From an uncultured bacterium (GTDB lineage: Bacteria > Cyanobacteriota > Vampirovibrionia > Gastranaerophilales > Gastranaerophilaceae): a DNA stretch of 19,212 nt. Each line of letters opens with the position of its first letter. Within the stretch, counting starts at the first letter, position 1. A program made the translations under genes and the position numbers. A model generated the notes under the pieces. It was given only the letters and a program-made list of their open reading frames with translations. It was not told the DNA's origin and made no database searches. Shown piece by piece: positions 12,892-19,212 of this stretch. The stretch is from NCBI GenBank assembly GCA_902489575.1, contig CABUAQ010000031.1, positions 1-19,212 of the forward strand, given 5' to 3'.

Positions 12892-15030
12892 CTAGACAAT
12901 TACATTTAATAAATATTTTCTTCGTTTCTTTTTATTTTTTATTCGCATATAAATAATTGCTTTATCTAATTTAGCCTTTATAAAATCAGATTGATTTTGT
13001 GCCAATCGTTGCATATTTTGTATTTCTCGTTCACTATAAAACAAAACAGCTTTTGATGGTTGCTCATCTCGACCGGCTCTACCTGTTTCTTGATAATACA
13101 TTTCAAGATTATTTGTTGCTTCAAAATGAACAATCAAACGTACGTCTGGTTTATCAATTCCCATTCCAAACGCACTAGTGGCACAAATAATGCAGTTTTC
13201 TTTCATAAATTTTTTTAATATTTCTTTTTTATTATCGACCATACTATTATATATATAGCTGTCAATATTTTCATTTTTTAATATTTTGTGTAATCCTCTT
13301 GTGTAATCAATATGTGCACAATAGATAATGATAGAAGATGTCGGTTTATTGTTTTTATCTAAGTAGGGGTTGAGTTGTGCCAATAATTGCTCAAAACCAT
13401 CTCCTTTTTTTTCAATAACTCTATATTTAATGTTTGTTCTCTCTAAATCTCCCTTAAATATTTTAACATCTTTAGGCATATTACATACTTCTTTTATCAC
13501 TTTTTGTGTGTCTTCTCCTGCTGTTGCTGTCAAAGCCATAATTTTTGCATCAGGAAATTTCTTGATAAAAGTTCCAAGTTTTTTATAATCTGGTCTAAAG
13601 TCATTTCCCCATAAATCTATACAGTGGGCTTCATCGGTGACTATCAAGGAAATGTCTAATTTAGATAATACTTTTAATAAGTTAGTATTATGCAACATTT
13701 CGGGAGCTAAATACAGAAACTTATATTTACCTTTTTTCAGATTATCTAATTTTTTCTCCTGATGTTTTGTTTCGCTAGTATATGCAAGAGCTAGTTTTCT
13801 GCGTAGTTTATTTAGTTTTGACACTTGATTATGAATTAAGGAGATAAGAGGTTCAATTACGATACACAGTCCTTTTAACTGTAGAGCTGTTGCATAAAAA
13901 CACAAACTTTTCCCATAATTTGTTTTTTGAATAACAATACAACTCTTATGTGTTTTCATGTGGTTAATAATATGTTCTTGATTATATTTATAGGACTGGT
14001 AATTGAATAATTTTAACACAAAATCATTAGTTGTTAATGGTTCGGCGTAAGTGTTATGCCGAGGTGCCTTTTTTTTGATTTTCGCTAATCTTTCTTGATT
14101 TGGGGCTTGTTTAAGGTCTCTGTTGGGCTTAATTTCATTTGGCTTGCCGATGAATTTCGTCATCAGTTTTTTGTTAAATTGATAAAAAACATCGCTTAAA
14201 TGACATTTATCCAAAAACATTAAATGATAACAATGTATGTCGTTCGGGGCTTGAATTTTCTTTTTCTTTATTTTTTTGCCGCCGTTATTCTCATCTTCGG
14301 CAAGAGCTGTCAAATATTTTTGTGTAACCAAAGTCATGTATGTTCTGAATTTGCAGAGATAAGTTGTTATCTTTTTATAGTTGTTTTCATCTACGTGCTG
14401 AATATCAATAACTTTTAGATTTTGAGGTGCTCTATATATTAAAGGATCTCCATTTTTAGTGACATTAAAGGTATCTTTATTGAGCATAAACTCATAATTA
14501 GAAGGAAAATATTTAGTAAAGAATTGCTCTAATGTCTTTTTATTCTCACCGCAGATTAAAACGTGAAAATGAGGAAGAAAAGCTCCCATGCGGCTGTCAT
14601 ACTTAACTTCAAATGAAACAAATCCAAACCCGTTATTAAGATTGTTTAATTGCTTGCATATTGTCGCTTTTGCTTTTTTTACATTAAAATTCGTTAATTG
14701 TTCAGGCTTAATAAAATGGGGTTTTTTATTTTTCCCTCTTCCTTCACAATAATTTAATGTAACCATAAAGACATTATTGGGATCAAGATTTTTAGTTTCA
14801 GCGAGATATTTCTTTAAAACGACTTTAATATTATCAGAATGTTCTTTTTGTAATTCCGAAGCGTAATAAATATTTGCCAATGTTTCAGACGTTCTGTTTT
14901 TTAGTTTGCATTTTAGTTCAGTTATTTCTTCATAGAATGGGCGTAATGCTTTTATGCTTAATCCTTTTTCCAATGAGGCACCTCTGTGTTGAAATTCGTT
15001 CTCGATAATCGAAGTATTTGTTTTTTTCAT
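12892..15030 (-). CDS. HUH Rep endonuclease fused to RecQ-family helicase
   Basis: The product has 712 residues. Residues ~80-280 show rolling-circle Rep motifs: motif I VFMVTLNY (87-94), motif II FLPHFHVLIC with the metal-binding pair His154/His156, and motif III ITTYLCKF with the likely nicking Tyr224 and Lys227, followed by a Rep-like CYHLMFLDKCHLSD. A Lys-rich linker leads to a RecQ core (~342-665): motif I QKTNYGKSLCF (the usual TGxGKS reads TNYGKS), Ia EPLISLIHNQV, II with aromatic loop VTDEAHCIDLWGNDFRPDY, III ALTATA, IV IIYCAH, V ATSAFGMGIDKP and VI QETGRAGRD. It stops near RRKYLLN, before the zinc-binding, RQC and HRDC parts. Predicted role: nick one strand, stay covalently bound and unwind 3'-5'. 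AAGGA precedes the ATG. RecQ assignment is firm; the HUH assignment rests on three ordered motifs. Confidence 0.85.
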   Translation of the reverse strand: MKKTNTSIIENEFQHRGASLEKGLSIKALRPFYEEITELKCKLKNRTSETLANIYYASELQKEHSDNIKVVLKKYLAETKNLDPNNVFMVTLNYCEGRGKNKKPHFIKPEQLTNFNVKKAKATICKQLNNLNNGFGFVSFEVKYDSRMGAFLPHFHVLICGENKKTLEQFFTKYFPSNYEFMLNKDTFNVTKNGDPLIYRAPQNLKVIDIQHVDENNYKKITTYLCKFRTYMTLVTQKYLTALAEDENNGGKKIKKKKIQAPNDIHCYHLMFLDKCHLSDVFYQFNKKLMTKFIGKPNEIKPNRDLKQAPNQERLAKIKKKAPRHNTYAEPLTTNDFVLKLFNYQSYKYNQEHIINHMKTHKSCIVIQKTNYGKSLCFYATALQLKGLCIVIEPLISLIHNQVSKLNKLRRKLALAYTSETKHQEKKLDNLKKGKYKFLYLAPEMLHNTNLLKVLSKLDISLIVTDEAHCIDLWGNDFRPDYKKLGTFIKKFPDAKIMALTATAGEDTQKVIKEVCNMPKDVKIFKGDLERTNIKYRVIEKKGDGFEQLLAQLNPYLDKNNKPTSSIIIYCAHIDYTRGLHKILKNENIDSYIYNSMVDNKKEILKKFMKENCIICATSAFGMGIDKPDVRLIVHFEATNNLEMYYQETGRAGRDEQPSKAVLFYSEREIQNMQRLAQNQSDFIKAKLDKAIIYMRIKNKKKRRKYLLNVIV

Positions 15031-15045
15031 GTCCGTATTCCTTAT

Positions 15046-15080
15046 AAAAAGGGTTGCAATGCATTTTCAGCATTGCAACC
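15046..15080 (-). terminator. Terminator between the 221-aa gene and HUH-RecQ
   Basis: An 11-bp perfect stem (15070-15080 with 15052-15062, loop of 7) is followed on the minus strand by CTTTTTATAA. It lies 10 bp after the 221-residue gene and about 20 bp before the HUH-RecQ start, leaving no room for a separate promoter, so Rep-RecQ expression would depend on read-through. Confidence 0.85.
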
Positions 15081-15089
15081 GTGATGATT

Positions 15090-15755
15090 TTAATTTTTAG
15101 AGTTTTTCAACTCCTTCAATGAAGATTCCTTTTTCAATTGTTTGATAAGCTGAGTTTTAGAGGTGTAAAAAAGTTTGTTATCAAAACAACAGATGATAAC
15201 GTTGCTTTCAGTTTTTTTCGATGTTTTATTTTTCAATATGGCACGGATAAGTTTGTTGGGAGTATTGTTTTTTAATAAACGGCCAATAGAGCTGTTTAAA
15301 CTAGCTTTACCTGCTTCTTTATGGCCATGATTAATTTTGCCATTAAACAGACTTTGCAAACCAATTTCTTCTATTTTGGTGACAAGAGCTTTAAATTTTT
15401 TAGGGATTTTTTGTTCATCCAATAACCTCAACGCTCGATTATATTTATTTCGGTAACGTTGATTAATGCGATTTTGTTCATCATCATCTTTTACTTTGGG
15501 GAAGAGAAGTAATAAATAAGCCCTTCTCCCTTTATCAAGATTAGATTCTTCAAACAAATCGTTGCAATGGAGATATATCTTTGCAATACTCTCTCTCCGC
15601 TGTTGGTTGGTTTTAATTTCAGAATCATTGATTGTAGAAATGAGAGACTTAATATTTTTAAAGTCTTCACTTTTAGTGATGCTTTTTAAGGTGTTTTTTA
15701 ACTCTTTTGTTTTCTGAGCTTTTTTATTTGTAATCTTGCTTTTTACCTTTTTCAT
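15090..15755 (-). CDS. Basic protein of unknown function, probably DNA-binding
   Basis: The product has 221 residues and is rich in Lys and Arg, with a strongly basic N-terminus (MKKVKSKITNKKAQKTKELK) and long amphipathic helices. No family is recognised. Positive charge, the position directly upstream of the HUH-RecQ fusion in the same direction, and an operator-like palindrome in its own promoter suggest an accessory replication or regulatory protein, possibly one binding the origin. AGGAG lies eight bases before the ATG. A strong terminator follows the gene, so most transcripts would end before HUH-RecQ. Function is inference only. Confidence 0.55.
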   Translation of the reverse strand: MKKVKSKITNKKAQKTKELKNTLKSITKSEDFKNIKSLISTINDSEIKTNQQRRESIAKIYLHCNDLFEESNLDKGRRAYLLLLFPKVKDDDEQNRINQRYRNKYNRALRLLDEQKIPKKFKALVTKIEEIGLQSLFNGKINHGHKEAGKASLNSSIGRLLKNNTPNKLIRAILKNKTSKKTESNVIICCFDNKLFYTSKTQLIKQLKKESSLKELKNSKN

Positions 15756-15787
15756 CTTATTTCTCCTAAAATAAAGGTTTGATTAGT

Positions 15788-15811
15788 TATCAAGTTTATT
15801 TGTTCTTGATA
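15788..15811. other. Candidate rolling-circle nick site hairpin
   Basis: TATCAAG (15788-15794) and CTTGATA (15805-15811) form a perfect 7-bp inverted repeat with a 10-nt loop. CTTGATA, in TTCTTGATA, matches the core of the double-strand-origin nick site of pC194/pUB110-type rolling-circle plasmids. It lies between the promoter and the start codon of the 221-residue gene upstream of the Rep fusion. The element's Rep is not obviously of that plasmid family, so this is only a candidate. Confidence 0.3.
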
Positions 15812-15824
15812 CCTTTATTTTCTC

Positions 15825-15880
15825 AAAATATGACGGAAAAATAAACGGTTACAAAATTGTACTGAGTACATAAATTTTGT
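15825..15880 (-). promoter_or_regulatory. Promoter and operator-like palindrome of the 221-aa gene
   Basis: On the minus strand: TTGTAA (15854-15849), an 18-bp spacer and TATTTT (15830-15825). Overlapping and upstream is an imperfect nested inverted repeat at 15851-15880: ACAAAATT with AATTTTGT outside and GTAC with GTAC inside, spaced by TGA. The overlap with the -35 box would suit repression, perhaps autoregulation. Confidence 0.45.
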
Positions 15881-15891
15881 ATATAGTAAAC

Positions 15892-15920
15892 AACCGACTA
15901 CATTTAAAATGTAGTCGGTT
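15892..15920 (-). terminator. Strong stem-loop after the 317-aa gene
   Basis: A 12-bp perfect stem (15892-15903 with 15909-15920, loop TTAAA) lies 19 bp after the stop of the 317-residue gene. The minus-strand sequence after the stem is only GTTTAC, so it is a weak intrinsic terminator, or an RNA-stabilising or DNA-binding palindrome. Confidence 0.6.
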
Positions 15921-15939
15921 ATGCAGTCGAAAATGTGGT

Positions 15940-16893
15940 TTATTTACAATTTTTGTCGATTAATATATTTTTTTCATAAATGTCGATTGGAGAAAAGTCA
16001 ATCGTTTTGGGTTCCAGTGAATATTTGTTTATTAAAAATTTGGATAAGGAAGTAAATTGCAATGGAGTGTTTGCATTACTGCTTTTAATATATCCCAATT
16101 TATCTTGAGCAAATAAAGCATAGCCCAAAATATCTTTGATGTTTTCTTTGTAGTTCATATAATTTTCAAAAAGACTTGGTAGATTTTGTTTTTCCTTGAT
16201 TTGAAAACTAAGTTGGGTAATCTCTTCCGTGGTAAGAAACTTTTTTATTTTGAACATATCCGTCAAACCATTTTTATCTAATAATACTTGAACAAAACCA
16301 AAAATAAATAAGGCGTTTTCTCTGTGATTATCCCACGCAGTTTTCAGCCATCTCTTTGTGAGTAGTTTGTTTTTATCATCATTTTCATCTGTAATATCGG
16401 AAAGAATTTGTGCATTGTCTAGACTATACAATTTAGATTGGTGACAGGCTAAACGGATTAAGTTTTGTACCGTGAAATAAATGCTAAGTAATAAATGATA
16501 CTTTTTCTCCATGAAAGTATCTAGGTCTTTATACGTAAAACCGTATGCGATTCCCTCATCATCATTTAATCGGCAATATTTTTCGTATGCAGTATATTCC
16601 GCAAAATAAATTTTATAACTGTTTTTTGTATCATTATCTCCGATATGAATTGATTTTTTGTGTTGTGCACTGGCAGATAAAAATCTGGCTTTTATATCGT
16701 CAGATAGACCATATAAAATAGAATCTTTAATATCGAAAGAGATAAGCATTTTATATAAATTTAATTCTTGTGGTTGTGCAATAATATAGGGTAATAAGTG
16801 AAGAAATAAATTTTCGGTTAGTTCATATGAATACGTATCTAAAAAATCTTTTTTGAAAGATGAATAGGGGATATCAAAATAAACTTCATTCAT
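15940..16893 (-). CDS. Unknown protein co-transcribed with the integrase
   Basis: The product has 317 residues, mostly helical by composition, and begins MNEVYFDIPYSSFKKDFLDT. There is no signal peptide, no clear membrane segment and no recognised motif. AAGGAG lies just before the ATG, and only 11 bp separate it from the integrase stop, so it is the second gene of an integrase operon. That position would suit a recombination or excision accessory factor, an immunity factor or a cargo effector, but it is too large for a classical excisionase. A long perfect stem follows its stop codon. Confidence 0.55.
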   Translation of the reverse strand: MNEVYFDIPYSSFKKDFLDTYSYELTENLFLHLLPYIIAQPQELNLYKMLISFDIKDSILYGLSDDIKARFLSASAQHKKSIHIGDNDTKNSYKIYFAEYTAYEKYCRLNDDEGIAYGFTYKDLDTFMEKKYHLLLSIYFTVQNLIRLACHQSKLYSLDNAQILSDITDENDDKNKLLTKRWLKTAWDNHRENALFIFGFVQVLLDKNGLTDMFKIKKFLTTEEITQLSFQIKEKQNLPSLFENYMNYKENIKDILGYALFAQDKLGYIKSSNANTPLQFTSLSKFLINKYSLEPKTIDFSPIDIYEKNILIDKNCK

Positions 16894-16904
16894 ATTTTGT
16901 CTCC

Positions 16905-18851
16905 TTATATATAAAGATAAGCTAAGTCTAACCCTGTATAGGTTAAATCTTTGGAAATGGTTTTATAAAGTTCTTTTATTGATATACTGCCGTAGTGTTT
17001 TGACAGACTCTTGGTGTCACTTTCCCAACCGCATAAGATTTCTACACGTTCTTCTACTGTCCCATGGTTGCGGTATTCTGTTCGTACAGTATGTCTGAAA
17101 CTGTGGAAAACGTGATGTTTTTGAAGCTTGTCATCGGGATTTGAAATTGTCTCGTTGACTTTATCTAATGTGCGATTGAACCATTTTGAAAAATATCCAG
17201 ATAAACCATCGCGTTTATTATCGTTAAATGCTGGAAATAAAATTTGGTTTTTGTTGTGTTTATCTAAGCGGCGTTGTTCGACATACTGGAGAAAGCCGAT
17301 TTTCTTTAAGGTGGGGTGAATAGGAACAACTCTTATTCCAGCCAATGTCTTAACTCTTTTACCGGCATTGTCATTAATGCTAAAACAGTCGATACCGTCT
17401 TTTGTAATGATGTCCTCGGTTGTCAGTTGGCATATTTCGTTGAGTCTGGCACCGGTATATAATGCAATTAACGGAATCCAAAAGAAAGTATCACGAATAA
17501 TTTTTTTGCCGGGTTTGAGACGTCCGTTTTTCTCATTCAAACAGCCTCGATAAATTGGCAAATTAAAGATTGCTTGCAGTTGCGGAATATTAAAGGGTAA
17601 ATATTTTTCCCCTCTTTGGGCTTTAATATCTTGAGCGGGGAGCTCTGCCGCAATCATCGGGTTCTTATCTATAAACTCTTTAGCTAATGCCCATTTGAAA
17701 ACAGAACTAAGTGTTTGTACGTAGTCGCCCTGAGTTTTTACCGATATACGAGGAAGTGTTTCATCAGCCCGAGCCATATTAACCGCTTCTTGAATAGTTT
17801 TTCCTTGTGTTTTACCGATACCAAAATGTTTTGGAATGTAAGAAACGGTATATAATAGTTCTTGAATATCATCAGAAGTAATTTTTCGAATCGGTTTGTT
17901 GGCACCCAGTAAATCAGCCATAATGTTCATTTTGGCCGCAACTCTTTCTTTGGTTTCTTCCGATGTATTATCGCGTTTGGGTGTCTTGTTGTAATACTCA
18001 ACTACTTGCATTAATGTCACATCGGGCTTGCGGTTCATTTCTTCTTTTAAGTGAGCGTTGATTTCTAATTGATTGTAATAAACAGAGTTGATTAATTCAG
18101 GATCAATTTCTCCACGGTATCCTTTAATATATTCGATAATATACCGCAAGAATTGAATTTTTGCTCTCATAAACGCATTAAGAACGATGTCTTTGGTGTC
18201 GGGAGAGGGCTGCGAGATAATTTTTTCATAAAAATAAGTTTTAACTTCATTTTCAATATCCCGATAGTCCCATTGAGTATATTTGTATTCAAATGCGTTT
18301 AGCAGGTCTTGATAATATTTGCGTTCCTCTGCTTTATTCGTAACGTTTTGCAGTCGTTTTGTTTCATGTTGTGCCTTAGCTAAAAGCCAATCATATGCAA
18401 AATCTTCGGCTTCACGTTGGTCATATTCAATGGTCGAGTTGCGGATCTTGTTAATTCTGGCCATTTTTTTATCATAGGCATATTTAATTTTGTGATATTT
18501 GCTAAAAGTTTCATTCCCCATAAGGCTGATTGTTTTGTCATCGGCATTCAAAAAGTCTTCATCGCTGAATTGACTGAAATCCATTTTATCTTCTACTTGG
18601 ATATCATCGGTTTCTTCATCGTCATCATCAAAATATAAGTCAGCGGTTTGGTTTTGAGCTTTTATTTTTTTGACATCATTCAATAATTTTTGCCGAATAG
18701 CCATAGTTTCAAACTCTGCCCGTAGTTTTGCCAGTTTATAATCGTTGGTTCTTAAAGACTTCCAAATTTGTTTTTTCCCATATTCGGAAACCAAGCACCT
18801 CGGAATAGTAAGAATAGTATAGTAAGAGCTTCCTCGATTGTAAAGTTTCAT
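16905..18851 (-). CDS. Large tyrosine recombinase (integrase of the element)
   Basis: The start at 18851 gives 648 residues; GGGAAAGGACTG before this ATG supports it, while an upstream ATG at 18917 would run through the arm-type repeats and has no ribosome binding site. The N-terminus (MKLYNRGSSYYTILTIPRCL ... KSLRTNDYKLAKLRAE) resembles the DUF6538-type lead of large proteobacterial integrases. A long acidic and helical middle region precedes the core-binding domain. Catalytic residues are in place: Arg469 in LYTGARLNEI, a Lys at 498 or 501, His583 and Arg586 in HSFRHT, Trp609 in GWESD and Tyr620 in SKHYGS. It would recombine the tRNA-Gln 3' end, which lies 144 bp upstream, with the element's matching site. 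It leads an operon with the 317-residue gene. Confidence 0.93.
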   Translation of the reverse strand: MKLYNRGSSYYTILTIPRCLVSEYGKKQIWKSLRTNDYKLAKLRAEFETMAIRQKLLNDVKKIKAQNQTADLYFDDDDEETDDIQVEDKMDFSQFSDEDFLNADDKTISLMGNETFSKYHKIKYAYDKKMARINKIRNSTIEYDQREAEDFAYDWLLAKAQHETKRLQNVTNKAEERKYYQDLLNAFEYKYTQWDYRDIENEVKTYFYEKIISQPSPDTKDIVLNAFMRAKIQFLRYIIEYIKGYRGEIDPELINSVYYNQLEINAHLKEEMNRKPDVTLMQVVEYYNKTPKRDNTSEETKERVAAKMNIMADLLGANKPIRKITSDDIQELLYTVSYIPKHFGIGKTQGKTIQEAVNMARADETLPRISVKTQGDYVQTLSSVFKWALAKEFIDKNPMIAAELPAQDIKAQRGEKYLPFNIPQLQAIFNLPIYRGCLNEKNGRLKPGKKIIRDTFFWIPLIALYTGARLNEICQLTTEDIITKDGIDCFSINDNAGKRVKTLAGIRVVPIHPTLKKIGFLQYVEQRRLDKHNKNQILFPAFNDNKRDGLSGYFSKWFNRTLDKVNETISNPDDKLQKHHVFHSFRHTVRTEYRNHGTVEERVEILCGWESDTKSLSKHYGSISIKELYKTISKDLTYTGLDLAYLYI

Positions 18852-18887
18852 ATCAGTCCTTTCCCAAGAACTAATTTTTGAGCGAAA

Positions 18888-18930
18888 CATTAGCAATTTT
18901 TGTAAAAAAATTAGCACCTGACATTAGCAG
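18888..18930 (+). repeat. Right cluster of integrase arm-type repeats
   Basis: Three direct copies, CATTAGCAA (18888-18896), ATTAGCAC (18910-18917) and CATTAGCAG (18922-18930), are spaced 21 and 13 bp apart. These spacings resemble those in the left cluster (13 and 23). They lie between the attachment core and the integrase gene, where arm sites are expected. Confidence 0.65.
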
Positions 18931-18934
18931 GTGC
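18902..18934 (-). terminator. Element-borne terminator between tRNA-Gln and int
   Basis: GCACCTG (18914-18920) pairs with CAGGTGC (18928-18934) over a 7-nt loop and is followed on the minus strand by TAATTTTTTTAC. It overlaps two of the arm repeats. It would stop tRNA transcripts from entering int, and as a DNA palindrome it could also be a control site for int. Confidence 0.65.
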
Positions 18935-18956
18935 CAACTTATTGACATATATTTTG

Positions 18957-18981
18957 TATAAAAATCTTTGAAAATCAAAGA
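18957..18981 (-). terminator. Terminator just downstream of tRNA-Gln
   Basis: TCTTTGA (18965-18971) with TCAAAGA (18975-18981) and a 3-nt loop, followed on the minus strand by TTTTTAT. It begins 14 bp after the tRNA CCA end and so replaces the terminator displaced to 1711-1745. Confidence 0.6.
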
Positions 18982-18992
18982 CTTACACGAAT

Positions 18993-19018
18993 CTTGGCTG
19001 GGGTGGCTGGATTCGAAC
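18993..19018. repeat. Right attachment site within tRNA-Gln
   Basis: The 26-bp core shared with 1752-1777. Here it is part of the intact tRNA gene: CCA end, acceptor strand, T-stem and T-loop. The T-stem in this copy pairs with the host-side half through one G-U, so the tRNA stays functional after insertion. Confidence 0.88.
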
Positions 19019-19069
19019 CAACGAATGTCGGCACCAAAAGCCGATGCCTTACCACTTGGCGACACCCCA
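18995..19069 (-). tRNA. tRNA-Gln (anticodon TTG)
   Basis: A 75-nt tRNA on the minus strand including an encoded CCA. The acceptor stem TGGGGTG/CACCCCA is perfect, with discriminator G. The anticodon stem TCGGC/GCCGA holds the loop TTTTGGT with anticodon TTG, and the T-loop reads TTCGAAT. The 5' end is at 19069. Its 3' end serves as the integration site of the element, which restores a complete gene. Confidence 0.95.
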
Positions 19070-19121
19070 ATATGTTCCGGCCGGTAAGCTGCCGGGCAGA
19101 TCGATAACGTCTGCAGGCTTA

Positions 19122-19150
19122 TATTTATGCTAAAATTTTTATTATTGCAA
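19122..19150 (-). promoter_or_regulatory. Promoter of tRNA-Gln
   Basis: On the minus strand: TTGCAA (19150-19145), a 17-bp spacer and TAAATA (19127-19122), giving a 5' leader of roughly 45 nt. Nothing else is seen in 19151-19212. Confidence 0.55.
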
Positions 19151-19212
19151 GACTTTTTTCTTTGCCTTTGCAAAAAAGGTTTTCACTTTTATTTCAGCAG
19201 CTGTTTTTTCTT

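Larger units (their letters stand above)
1752..19018. mobile_element. Integrative element inserted in tRNA-Gln 3' end
   Basis: About 17.2 kb bounded by direct repeats of the tRNA-Gln 3' end (1752-1777 and 18993-19018, 25 of 26 identical). It contains a tyrosine recombinase next to the intact tRNA, arm-type repeats near both ends, a Rep-helicase fusion, a serine recombinase and several cargo genes. No relaxase, coupling protein or conjugation gene is visible, so it is not a self-sufficient conjugative element; it may be mobilisable, or a satellite-type or replicating integrative element. No capsid or tail gene is visible either. The exact crossover point within the 26-bp core cannot be fixed from this sequence alone. 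Confidence 0.85.

Noticed and set aside
18852..18917. 22-codon N-terminal extension of the integrase
   Set aside because: The upstream ATG lacks a ribosome binding site, and the extension runs across an arm repeat and close to the terminator, whereas the ATG at 18851 has a good one and begins a typical integrase N-terminus.
18871..19173. 100-codon minus-strand frame across tRNA-Gln
   Set aside because: It reads through the tRNA and its promoter, so it is not a gene.
1..19212. CRISPR array or insertion sequence
   Set aside because: No regularly spaced repeat-spacer pattern and no transposase with terminal inverted repeats is visible; the short repeats are confined to the element ends.

Overview
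This is an AT-rich window with short intergenic gaps, Shine-Dalgarno sites of the AAGGAG type and sigma70-like promoters (TTGCAA/TTGACT, 17-bp spacers). It carries a type V autotransporter with signal peptide and C-terminal barrel, a lipoprotein signal and a DUF3768-type gene, so the host is Gram-negative. DUF3768 and the integrase type point to a low-GC, probably host-associated alphaproteobacterium. That lineage is an inference; no rRNA or housekeeping protein is present to confirm it.

Most of the window (about 1752-19018, roughly 17.2 kb) reads as one integrative element inserted into the 3' end of a tRNA-Gln(TTG) gene. The intact tRNA is at 18995-19069 on the minus strand. A 26-bp copy of its 3' end (one mismatch) lies at 1752-1777, and what looks like the tRNA's original terminator is just beyond it at 1711-1745. 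A large tyrosine recombinase (16905-18851) sits beside the tRNA. Short direct repeats (ATTAGCAG type) occur four times at the left end and three times at the right end, as expected of integrase arm sites.

Layout: left host flank (1-1750) with gene remnants, a lytic-transglycosylase-like fragment and two tandem paralogous membrane proteins. Then, inside the element: an AAA/DUF4143 ATPase; a protein of unknown function with an OB-like tail; a minus-strand pair (alpha/beta-hydrolase lipoprotein and Cys-rich periplasmic peptide); an autotransporter behind a long, highly structured leader RNA; a small zinc-ribbon protein; a plus-strand operon behind a second structured, terminated leader (DUF3768, papain-like cysteine-peptidase-like protein, 40-aa ORF, serine recombinase); and a minus-strand block from 18851 down to 10896 (integrase, 317-aa unknown, 221-aa basic unknown, HUH-RecQ fusion, 623-aa unknown).

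The most remarkable gene is 12892-15030. Its N-terminal half carries the three motifs of a rolling-circle HUH Rep endonuclease, and its C-terminal half is a RecQ-family helicase with an altered Walker A and no zinc/RQC/HRDC region. With the integrase, this suggests an element that excises and then replicates or transfers by a Rep-RecQ rolling-circle mechanism, carrying surface and periplasmic cargo. The two attenuator-like leaders suggest cargo expression is controlled at the RNA level.
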